A stretch of DNA of 64,000 nt from H17-190 sp034435615. Lineage in GTDB: Bacteria > Chloroflexota > Dehalococcoidia > SM23-28-2 > HRBIN24. Each line of letters opens with the position of its first letter. Position 1 is the stretch's first letter. The position numbers were made by a program, and so were the translations under genes. Shown in pieces: positions 50,425 through 56,975 of this stretch. The notes beneath the pieces were generated by a model that was given only the letters and a program-made list of their open reading frames with translations, was not told where the DNA came from and searched no databases. The stretch covers positions 1 through 64,000 of the forward strand of contig DAOTWZ010000034.1 in NCBI GenBank assembly GCA_034435615.1. The letters run 5' to 3'.

Positions 50425-51810
50425 ATGGACGACCAGGAAGGACAGCCGGAGAGCCCTACCGCCCAGGGGCTCGATCCCCGGGCGCTGGCCTACACCGTCT
50501 CCCTTCCCTTCGACCACCGCCTCTATCGCTACGACATCGCCTGCTCCATGGCCCATGTGAAGATGCTGGCCCGTCAGGGGATCGTCCCTCAGGAGGACGC
50601 CGAGGCCATCCTGCTGGCACTGGAGGAGATACGCCGGGAGCTGGAGGAGGGCCGCTTCCCTCTGCGGGAGGAGCTGGAGGACATCCATCTGAACATCGAG
50701 GCCCGCCTCTACGAGAAGGTGGGAGAGAGGGCGGGCCACCTGCACACCGCTCGCTCCCGCAACGACCTCATCGCCACCGACCTGCGCCTCTACGTGCGGG
50801 ACGCCTGTCAGCAGGCCGTAGGAGGCATTCGGGCGCTCCAGCGTGCCCTCCTGGAGCAGGCGGAGGCCCACCTGGACACGGTCATGCCCGGCTACACCCA
50901 CCTGCAGCGGGCGCAGCCAGTGCTCCTGGCCCATCATCTCCTCGCCTACTTCCATATGCTGGAGCGGGACATCGGCCGCTTCCGGGACTGCCAGCGGCGA
51001 GCGGACTGCCTGCCCCTGGGCTCCGGCGCCCTGGCCGGCGTCCCCTACCCCATAGACCGGGAGTACCTGGCCAGGCAGCTCGGCTTCTCCCGCCTCTCCC
51101 CCAATTCCATCGACGCCGTGGCCGACCGCGACTTCATCGTGGAGTTCATCGCCGCCGCTGCCCTCTGTCTCTCTCACCTCTCCCGGCTGGCGGAGGAGAT
51201 AGTGCTGTGGGCCAGCCAGGAGTTCGGCTTCCTGGAGCTGCCGGCGGAGTTCGCCACCGGCTCCTCCATCATGCCCCAGAAGCGGAACCCGGACGTGGCG
51301 GAGCTGGCCCGCGCCAGGGCTGCCCGCGTCGCCGGCCACCTCACGGCGATGCTGGCCCTCCTGAAGGCCCTCCCGCTCTCCTACAACCGCGACCTCCAGG
51401 ACGACAAGCCCCCTCTCTTCGACAGCGTCGACTGCCTCCTGGCCACCCTGGACGTGATGGCGGCCATGCTCCCCCGCCTTCGCTTCCGCAAGGAGCGGCT
51501 GGAGGAGGCCGCCGCCGACCCCTCTCTCCTGGCCACCGACCTGGCCGATTATCTGGTCCGCAAGGGGATGCCCTTCCGCAGCGCCTACCGGGCGGTGCGG
51601 GAGCTGGTGGCCTACGCCCGCGCCCAGGGACGCAGCCTGCGCGAGCTCTCCTTGGAGGAGTACCGCCGCTTCAGCGAGCTGTTCGACGAGGATGCCCTGA
51701 CGCTGGACGCCCGCGCTGCCGTGGCGGCCCGGGACATCCCCGGAGGGACAGCCCCCACCCGGGTCCAGGAGGCGCTGCGGGAGGCCCGCCGCCGTCTGGA
51801 GGAGACGTAG
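50425..51810 (+). CDS. argH: Argininosuccinate lyase
   Basis: The 461-aa fumarase/aspartase-superfamily enzyme splits argininosuccinate into arginine and fumarate. It has the signature GSSIMPQKRNPD at 279-290 with the catalytic Ser, HTARSRNDLIATDLRLYVRD and GYTHLQRAQPVLLAHHL with the catalytic His. It is separated from argG by two non-arg genes and has its own extended -10 promoter, so its regulation may be independent of the argC attenuator. ATG 50425 is the start; the upstream open frame is not conserved. Confidence 0.94.
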   Translation: MDDQEGQPESPTAQGLDPRALAYTVSLPFDHRLYRYDIACSMAHVKMLARQGIVPQEDAEAILLALEEIRRELEEGRFPLREELEDIHLNIEARLYEKVGERAGHLHTARSRNDLIATDLRLYVRDACQQAVGGIRALQRALLEQAEAHLDTVMPGYTHLQRAQPVLLAHHLLAYFHMLERDIGRFRDCQRRADCLPLGSGALAGVPYPIDREYLARQLGFSRLSPNSIDAVADRDFIVEFIAAAALCLSHLSRLAEEIVLWASQEFGFLELPAEFATGSSIMPQKRNPDVAELARARAARVAGHLTAMLALLKALPLSYNRDLQDDKPPLFDSVDCLLATLDVMAAMLPRLRFRKERLEEAAADPSLLATDLADYLVRKGMPFRSAYRAVRELVAYARAQGRSLRELSLEEYRRFSELFDEDALTLDARAAVAARDIPGGTAPTRVQEALREARRRLEET

Positions 51811-52490
51811 TGAGGCCGGTGAAGATCGCTCCCTCTATCCTCTCCGCCGACTTTGCCCGCCTGGGTGAGCAGGTGCGGGAGGCGGAGGCGGCGGGGGCGG
51901 ACCGCATCCACATAGACGTGATGGACGGTCACTTCGTTCCTGTCATCTCCATGGGGCTGCCCATAGTGGAGGCGGTGCGTCGCGTTACCCGTCTGCCCCT
52001 GGACATCCACCTGATGGTGGCCCAGCCGGAGCGTCAGATCGATGCTTTCATGGAAGCTGGGGGCGACATCATCAACGTGCACGTGGAGGCGGCCACTCAC
52101 CTGCACCGCATCCTCCAGGCGGTGAGGGGGCGGGGCCGCCTGGCTGGCGTCTGTCTGAACCCGGCCACGCCCCTGAGCGCCATCGAGGAGGTGCTGGGGG
52201 AGGTGGACCAGGTGATGCTGATGAGCGTCAACCCGGGCTACGCTGGCCAGCCCTTCATCGAGGCGGTGCTAGGGAAGGTGCGCCGGCTGCGGGAGACGCT
52301 GGACCGGCTGGGGCTGTCATCGGTGGAGATAGAGGTGGACGGCGGCGTGACGCCTGAGAACGCGCCTCGCTGTGTGGCCGCCGGGGCGACGGCCCTGGTG
52401 GCCGCCTCCGCCATCTATAACGACCGCGCCAGTGTGGCCGAGAACCTGTCCCGCCTCCGTTTTTCCTGCGCTCCCGAGGGTGCTGGGTGA
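51810..52490 (+). CDS. rpe: Ribulose-phosphate 3-epimerase, GTG start
   Basis: The 226-aa TIM-barrel enzyme of the pentose phosphate pathway has KIAPSILSADFARLGEQ, metal-binding HIDVMDGHFVPVISMG (H and D ligands), DIHLMVAQPE with a metal His, MSVNPGYAGQPF and the catalytic Asp in IEVDGGV. GTG 51810 overlaps the last base of the argH stop, and GGAGGAG precedes it. The last 13 residues (RLRFSCAPEGAG and stop) are encoded within the first copy of a tandem repeat, so the natural C-terminus has been replaced or extended. Confidence 0.93.
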   Translation: MRPVKIAPSILSADFARLGEQVREAEAAGADRIHIDVMDGHFVPVISMGLPIVEAVRRVTRLPLDIHLMVAQPERQIDAFMEAGGDIINVHVEAATHLHRILQAVRGRGRLAGVCLNPATPLSAIEEVLGEVDQVMLMSVNPGYAGQPFIEAVLGKVRRLRETLDRLGLSSVEIEVDGGVTPENAPRCVAAGATALVAASAIYNDRASVAENLSRLRFSCAPEGAG

Positions 52491-52633
52491 GCGGGTCGTG
52501 AGGCGGGAGGCGTGGCGAGACGCCCGCCTCCGTTTCTCTTGCGCTCCCGAGGGTGCTGGGTCAGCGGGTCGTGAGGCGGCGAGATAGCGAGTCTCCCGCT
52601 TCCGTTCTCCTGCACGCTCGAGGGTGCTATGTG
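52452..52633. repeat. Degenerate tandem repeat, unit 72-73 bases, 2.5 copies, with covarying hairpin
   Basis: Unit 1 (52452-52524, 73 bp) overlaps the rpe end, unit 2 (52525-52596, 72 bp) follows, and unit 3 (52597 to about 52633) is truncated. Each starts CGCCTCCG or CGCTTCCG and contains GCTCCCGAGGGTGCT. Units 1 and 2 each carry a hairpin of shared shape: GAGGCGG pairs with CCGCCTC or CCGCTTC, while the inner stem is GGCG/CGCC in unit 1 and GAGA/TCTC in unit 2. The rest of the gap to merR (52634-52735) holds another GC hairpin near 52635-52660 and no gene. Confidence 0.75.
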
Positions 52634-52735
52634 CCCGGCCTGCCAGGCCCGGCGGCTGGGCGAGGGGTGTCCTGGCCCTTTTCGTGCTACCGAACCTCCA
52701 GGGGCCCGTGGCGAGGGCCTCGTCCGTTCGGTGTC

Positions 52736-53140
52736 TCAGAGGGCGGCCCGCTCCAGGCGGGGGCAGAAGTAGCCCTCCGCTGGCGCGCCGGGCAGGTCGT
52801 CCCAGGTGGCGAGGAGCCGCTCTAGCCTCGCCCGCTGCTCCTCCAGTGCCCTTATCTGTGCCTCCAGCGTCCGCCGACGGGCCTCCATGAGGTCGCGAAG
52901 CTCGTCGCAGGGGCAGCTGTGGGCCAGGATGCTCCGTATCTCCCTGATGGAGAGGCCCAGGGCACGCGCGGTCCGCACGAAGCGGAGGAGACGCAGGTCG
53001 CCCTCGCTGTAGAGGCGGTAGCCGCCCTCGCTGCGAGGCGGCGACGGCAGGAGCCCCACCGCCTCGTAGAAGCGGAGAGTCTTGGCGCTGATGCCGGCCT
53101 GGCGGGCCGCCTCGCCGATGCGCATGGGACGGGTCGTCAT
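52736..53140 (-). CDS. MerR-family metal-responsive regulator
   Basis: The 134-aa MerR protein has an N-terminal winged helix (RIGEAARQAGISAKTLRFYEAVGLLPSPPRSEGGYRLYSEGDLRLL), a coiled coil (about 82-112, LRDLMEARRRTLEAQIRALEEQRARLERLL) and Cys at 76 and 78 (AHSCPCDEL) and 126 (EGYFCPRL). C76 corresponds to the first metal Cys of MerR/CadR/ZntR; the usual Cys/His cluster after the coiled coil is reduced to C126. It is last in an operon with arsM, overlapping it by 4 bases, so it may sense arsenite or a related thiophilic metal. It probably acts at the dyad 54193-54211. Confidence 0.85.
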   Translation of the reverse strand: MTTRPMRIGEAARQAGISAKTLRFYEAVGLLPSPPRSEGGYRLYSEGDLRLLRFVRTARALGLSIREIRSILAHSCPCDELRDLMEARRRTLEAQIRALEEQRARLERLLATWDDLPGAPAEGYFCPRLERAAL

Positions 53141-53913
53141 CTCTTGTAGCCCTCCACGTAGACGCTGACGGCGTAGCTGTCCGGTCCGGCCTGGCCCAGG
53201 GAGGAGGCTGCTCCCGTGCCACCGCAGGAGTAGGCCCCCACGATGCTGGTCCTCACCTCCTGGAAGCCGGCCTCCTCAACCATCTTGCGGTAGTCGTCCA
53301 CCAGGACGGCGCCGGCCAGGCAGCCCGCGTAGGCCTCCGTGCTCTCTCGCACCTCTGGCGGCAGCTCTTGCAGCAGGGCGATATCGGAGATGGCCAGGCG
53401 GCCGCCCGGCCTCAGGACACGGTAGGCCTCGCGGAAGACCCGCGGCTTGTCCGTGGACAGGTTGATGACGCAATTGCTGATGATGACGTCCACGGAGGCA
53501 TCTCCCAGGGGCAGCTCTTCGATCTCGGCCAGGAGGAACTCCACGCTGGAGAGCCCTCCCTGGAGGGCGAGGCGGCGGGCCCGCTCCACCATCTCTGGCG
53601 TCATGTCCACGCCGATGGCCCGTCCCCTGGGCCCCACCTGGCGGGCCGCCAGGAAGCAGTCGATGCCGGCACCGGAGCCCAGGTCCAGGACTACCTCCCC
53701 CTCCCGCAGGCCGGCTATGGCCACGGGGTTGCCACAGCCCAGCCCCAGGTCCGCGCCGAGCGGGAGGAGTGCGATCTCGTCCGGGGAGTACGCCAGGCGC
53801 CGGACGCTCTGCTGGGCTGACGGGGCGCAGTCGCCGCAGCTACCCTCACTGCGGGCCACCCGTGCATAGGCCTCGCGCACTGTCTGCCGTCTGTCCTTCT
53901 CGTCCATGCTCAT
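53137..53913 (-). CDS. arsM: Arsenite S-adenosylmethionine methyltransferase
   Basis: The 258-aa methyltransferase methylates As(III), leading to volatile or less reactive species. It has the SAM site [10 protein letters not shown] (77-86), and the three Cys of ArsM are present: C60 (GLGCGNP), C148 (ISNCVINL) and C198 (YAGCLAGAV). N-terminal SCGDCAP adds another Cys pair. The sequence of [26 protein letters not shown] matches ArsM closely. It is preceded by a 57-aa Cys protein and followed by the MerR-type regulator. Confidence 0.93.
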   Translation of the reverse strand: MSMDEKDRRQTVREAYARVARSEGSCGDCAPSAQQSVRRLAYSPDEIALLPLGADLGLGCGNPVAIAGLREGEVVLDLGSGAGIDCFLAARQVGPRGRAIGVDMTPEMVERARRLALQGGLSSVEFLLAEIEELPLGDASVDVIISNCVINLSTDKPRVFREAYRVLRPGGRLAISDIALLQELPPEVRESTEAYAGCLAGAVLVDDYRKMVEEAGFQEVRTSIVGAYSCGGTGAASSLGQAGPDSYAVSVYVEGYKR

Positions 53914-53961
53914 CTCCTCCGGCCTCCCGGCCGACGGTCGGGCCAGCCCCCGCCGCTGGTC

Positions 53962-54135
53962 CTAGAGCTCTCCCAGCTCCCCGGAACGGATGGCCGCCAC
54001 CAGGCGGTTCCATTCCTCCCTGGTCAGTCTGGTCTGGTTGCCTGGCTCCCCCAGCAGGACGTGGTCACTGTAGACCACCACCTCCGGGCAGGCATCGCAG
54101 GCGGGGCAGAGACTGTAACGCTGGCCTTCCTCCAT
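53962..54135 (-). CDS. 57-aa Cys-rich small protein, first gene of the arsM operon
   Basis: I do not recognise a named family. The 57-residue protein begins MEEGQRYSLCPACDACPEVV: three Cys in a CxxCxxC arrangement (C10, C13, C16), then VVVYSDHVLLGEPGNQ and a C-terminal RLTREEWNRLVAAIRSGEL helix. A strong ribosome site (GGAGGAGGTGAGG) precedes ATG 54135. The gene lies 48 bases upstream of arsM on the same strand and is first after the MerR-type promoter. It could carry a metal or metalloid, or a small Fe-S cluster. Confidence 0.72.
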   Translation of the reverse strand: MEEGQRYSLCPACDACPEVVVYSDHVLLGEPGNQTRLTREEWNRLVAAIRSGELGEL

Positions 54136-54184
54136 GGCCTCACCTCCTCCTTCGGTCGTTCGTCGGGGGCTGGCCCCGGAGGGA

Positions 54185-54215
54185 AGGCTAGCCCTTCCAG
54201 CGACTGGAAGGTCAA
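54185..54215 (-). promoter_or_regulatory. MerR-type promoter with 19-bp spacer and perfect operator dyad
   Basis: Minus-strand TTGACC (54215-54210), a 19-base spacer and TAGCCT (54190-54185). The spacer carries the dyad CCTTCCAG-N3-CTGGAAGG (54193-54211). The elongated spacer with a dyad between -35 and -10 is the hallmark of MerR-family activation, and the sequence resembles the E. coli CueR site at copA. The predicted start is near 54178. Confidence 0.8.
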
Positions 54216-54234
54216 TAGGGGGGCGCGTCCCGCT

Positions 54235-54450
54235 CTATACGGTGGTGGTCTTCTTGAGGAGGGCGCTCAGGCAGGCGGTGCAGATGTTGACCCGCTGGCG
54301 CTTGCCATCGATGACGAGAGAGCGCTTCTGGACGTTGGCCTTGAAGGTGCGCGGTGTCCTGGGGGCGCGTCGCTCCCAGCGGCCGGAGTGCTGGTGCCGT
54401 ATATTCCGCCCGTAGATGGTCCCCTTGCCACAGAACTGACACTTGGCCAT
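54235..54450 (-). CDS. rpmB: 50S ribosomal protein L28
   Basis: The 71-aa L28 starts at MAKCQFCGKGTIYGRNIRH, which has the first CxxC of the zinc-binding form. The second is CTAC in VNICTACLSALLKK. RRAPRTPRTFKANVQKRSLVIDGKRQRVNIC is typical. The start ATG 54450 replaces the longer frame from 54525, which is not conserved at the N-terminus. All four zinc ligand Cys are kept. It is divergent from the FakA-like gene. Confidence 0.93.
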   Translation of the reverse strand: MAKCQFCGKGTIYGRNIRHQHSGRWERRAPRTPRTFKANVQKRSLVIDGKRQRVNICTACLSALLKKTTTV

Positions 54451-54463
54451 ATCTGCCCCCACC

Positions 54464-54492
54464 TTTACCGCAAACAGGCGCCCTGCTAGAAT
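54464..54492 (+). promoter_or_regulatory. Promoter of the FakA-like gene
   Basis: TTTACC at 54464-54469, a 17-base spacer, TAGAAT at 54487-54492 preceded by TGC. The predicted start is near 54499, with a leader of about 105 bases. It faces the rpmB promoter. Confidence 0.55.
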
Positions 54493-54503
54493 GCGCAATC
54501 GGC

Positions 54504-54532
54504 ATCTTAGCATTTGCGTTGCCAACGGGCAA
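54504..54532 (-). promoter_or_regulatory. Promoter of rpmB
   Basis: Minus-strand TTGCCC (54532-54527), a 17-base spacer, TAAGAT (54509-54504) preceded by TGC. The predicted start near 54497 is 2 bases from the start of the opposing promoter, so the two cannot be occupied together. Confidence 0.55.
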
Positions 54533-54603
54533 GGTGACGGAAGACGAGAGAGGAGCCTGCCACCGACGTCGGCTCTTCCCCCGGCACCCGGGGCCGGGGC
54601 GCC

Positions 54604-56229
54604 ATGGCTGCCCTGACGGCCGCTGACCTGTTCCAGGCCCTCCAGGCGGCCCTGTCCGTCCTGGAGGCGCAGGAAGAGGCGCTGAATGCCATCAACGTCT
54701 TCCCCGTCCCCGACGGCGATACCGGCACCAACATGCTCCTTACCCTCCGCTCCACCCTGACGGAGGCCGAACGCCAGGTGCCGCAGCGAGAGAACGCCTC
54801 CGTGGCGCAGCTACTGGAGGCACTGGGCCGGGGCGCTCTCATGGGGGCGCGCGGCAACTCCGGCGTCATCCTCTCCCAAATAGTGCGGGGGCTGGCCAGG
54901 GGAGTCGGCCCTGCCCGGGAGCTGGACGCCAGGGCCCTGGTCCAGGGGCTGGAGGAGGCCACCCGTCTAGCCTATCAGGTCATCACCCAGCCCAGGGAGG
55001 GCACCATTCTCACGGTGGTTAGGGAGGCGGCGGAGGCCGCCCGCGCCGCCCTGGAGCGGGGCGAGACGGACGTGGTGGCCGTCCTGGGTGAGGCGGCCCG
55101 CGCTGCCAGAGAGTCGGTGGAACGGACGCCCCAGCTCCTCCCTGTGTTGGCGGAGGCCGGCGTGGTGGACGCCGGGGGCCAGGGGCTCTGGCTTGTCCTG
55201 GAGGCGATGAGGCGCCACCTCACGGGGGAGCCGCTAGAGACCCTCGCCCCTCCGGGACGGGCCTCCCTGCAACGGGAGTGGGTGACCACCACCCAGGAGT
55301 TGCACCAGACCGGCCAGTCCCGCTACGGCTACTGCACCGAGTTCCTGGTGGAGGGACAGGGGCTGGACAGCACCGCCATACGGGCCCGCATGGAGGAGCT
55401 GGGCGACTCCGTCCTGGTGGTGGGCGACGAGCGACTGCTGCGCGTCCACCTTCACACTGACGACCCCGGGGCCGCCATCAGCCACGGCACCCGCGTGGGC
55501 GAGCTCTTGGAGGTGAAGGTAGACAATATCCAGCGCCAGGCCGACCGCTTCCTGGACCAGCACGAGGCGGCGGCGGAGGTGGAGGCGCCGGTGGTAGCGG
55601 TGGCCCAGGGTCGGGGGCTGGCAGCGGTTCTGCGCAGCATGGGCGCCCTGGTGGTGCCGGGCGGCCCCACCATGAACCCCAGCGCCGGCGATCTCCTGGA
55701 CGCCATACAACGTTGCCCGGGTGACGAGGTCATCGTCCTCCCCAATGACAAGAATATCGTGGCCGCCGCCCACCAGGCGGCGGAATTGACGGGGAAGCGG
55801 GTGGCCGTGGTGCCCACTCGCTCCGTCCCCCAAGGGATCGCCGCCCTCCTGGCCTACAGCCCGGAGCGTAGCCTGGAGGAGAACGTCAGGCTCATGGAGG
55901 AGGCGGCCGCCGCTGTCCGCACCATAGAGGTGACCCGGGCGGTGCGGGACACCAGGGCCAGCGGTCTGACGGTCCGGGAAGGGGACGCCATCGCCATCGT
56001 GGACGGTGAGCTGAAGGTGGTGGCTGCCGGCCCGGAGGAGGCCCTCCAGAAGGCGGTGGAGGGGTTGGGTGTCCAGGAGGGGTTGCTGACCGTCTACTAC
56101 GGCGCCGAGGCGACGGCGGAGCGGGCGGAAGCCCTGGCCGAGTCCCTGCGCCGGCGGTTCCCCCAGTTAGAGGTGGAGGTGGTGGCCGGCGGGCAGCCTC
56201 ACTACCCCTACATAGCCTCCCTGGAGTAG
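54604..56229 (+). CDS. DAK2/DegV-type protein, FakA-like (YloV family)
   Basis: The 541-aa protein has an N-terminal DAK2 kinase domain (about 1-200, INVFPVPDGDTGTNMLLTLRSTL and GALMGARGNSGVILSQIVRGLARG, with the metal-binding Asp triad) and a C-terminal domain of DegV-related fold (about 210-541, YGYCTEFLVEGQGLD, VHLHTDDPG and NKNIVAAAHQAAEL). FakA phosphorylates fatty acids bound to FakB in Gram-positives. No FakB (DegV) gene is adjacent here, so the fatty acid role is by homology. The ribosome site before ATG 54604 is weak. Confidence 0.88.
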   Translation: MAALTAADLFQALQAALSVLEAQEEALNAINVFPVPDGDTGTNMLLTLRSTLTEAERQVPQRENASVAQLLEALGRGALMGARGNSGVILSQIVRGLARGVGPARELDARALVQGLEEATRLAYQVITQPREGTILTVVREAAEAARAALERGETDVVAVLGEAARAARESVERTPQLLPVLAEAGVVDAGGQGLWLVLEAMRRHLTGEPLETLAPPGRASLQREWVTTTQELHQTGQSRYGYCTEFLVEGQGLDSTAIRARMEELGDSVLVVGDERLLRVHLHTDDPGAAISHGTRVGELLEVKVDNIQRQADRFLDQHEAAAEVEAPVVAVAQGRGLAAVLRSMGALVVPGGPTMNPSAGDLLDAIQRCPGDEVIVLPNDKNIVAAAHQAAELTGKRVAVVPTRSVPQGIAALLAYSPERSLEENVRLMEEAAAAVRTIEVTRAVRDTRASGLTVREGDAIAIVDGELKVVAAGPEEALQKAVEGLGVQEGLLTVYYGAEATAERAEALAESLRRRFPQLEVEVVAGGQPHYPYIASLE

Positions 56230-56267
56230 GCCGGGGCCAGCGGCTGTCCGGCGGGCGCTGGCTCCCC

Positions 56268-56296
56268 TTTACAGGCCCCGGCCCGGTGGATAAAAT
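56268..56296 (+). promoter_or_regulatory. Promoter of greA
   Basis: TTTACA at 56268-56273, an exact 17-base spacer, TAAAAT at 56291-56296. The predicted start is near 56303, only 7 bases before a terminator hairpin. Confidence 0.7.
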
Positions 56297-56309
56297 ATAA
56301 AGGCCTTGG

Positions 56310-56345
56310 AAACTGAGGGCCAGGGCTCTCAGTTTTCTTTTTGTC
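56310..56345 (+). terminator. Intrinsic terminator inside the greA leader
   Basis: Stem AAACTGAGGGC (56310-56320) with GCTCTCAGTTT (56325-56335), one G-U pair, loop CAGG, then a run ending TTCTTTTTG. It is the best U-tract terminator in the window. It lies at about +7 to +42 of the greA promoter and about 40 bases before the greA ATG. It may also end the FakA-like transcript. Confidence 0.75.
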
Positions 56346-56385
56346 TATTTGCCCGCTCTCGGGCATGACGAGGGGTGATGTCTGC

Positions 56386-56859
56386 ATGGCCATGGCCGAT
56401 AAGCCGATACCTGTTACCCGTGAGGGCCTGGCCCGCTTCAAGGAGCGGCTGGAGTACCTCATCAACGTGCGTCGGCCACAGGTGGCCAAGCGCATACAGG
56501 AGGCGCGAGAGCTGGCCGGCTCCGAGACCTCTGGCGAGTACGAGGACGCCAAGAACGAGCAGGCCATGGTGGAGGGGGAGATCCGCCAGCTCGAGACCAT
56601 CATCCAGAACGCCGTCGTCATCGAGGGGCGGCCCGACTCTCAGGTGGTGGATCTGGGCTCCACCGTCACTCTGGTGGACGACGAGGGGAAGGTCTACCGT
56701 TACACCATCGTGGGCAGCGCCGAGGCCGACCCCAAGCAGGGCCGCATCAGCAACGAGTCCCCCCTGGGCCGGGCCCTTCTGGGCCGCCGCGCCGGCGAGG
56801 TGGTGGAGGTGCAGGCCCCCGCTGGCGTCAAGCGCTGGACCATCGTCTCCCTTGGCTAG
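56386..56859 (+). CDS. greA: GreA transcript cleavage factor, tip motif altered
   Basis: The 157-aa protein is normal in length: coiled coil (about 1-80) and FKBP-like domain (about 85-157, GSTVTLVDDEGKVYRYTIVGSAEADPKQGRISNESPLGRALLGRRAGE). The coiled-coil tip reads ELAGSETSGEYEDAKNEQ where E. coli-type GreA has GDLSENAEYxAAKNEQ, so the acidic DxxEN residues that bind the catalytic metal are not visible. ATG 56386 follows AGGGGTG by 8 bases. A second GreA-type protein at 36300-37091 keeps the acidic tip. Confidence 0.9.
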   Translation: MAMADKPIPVTREGLARFKERLEYLINVRRPQVAKRIQEARELAGSETSGEYEDAKNEQAMVEGEIRQLETIIQNAVVIEGRPDSQVVDLGSTVTLVDDEGKVYRYTIVGSAEADPKQGRISNESPLGRALLGRRAGEVVEVQAPAGVKRWTIVSLG

Positions 56860-56975
56860 AAGCAGGGACTGACGGAGGGTAAAATGGCGGGGCGGGGAGC
56901 CGTATCCCCGCCTCATCCCTTCTCCCGAGCGCCCAAGTCACCTCATCTCGACAGAGCAGCGGCCGAGGCGACAGG

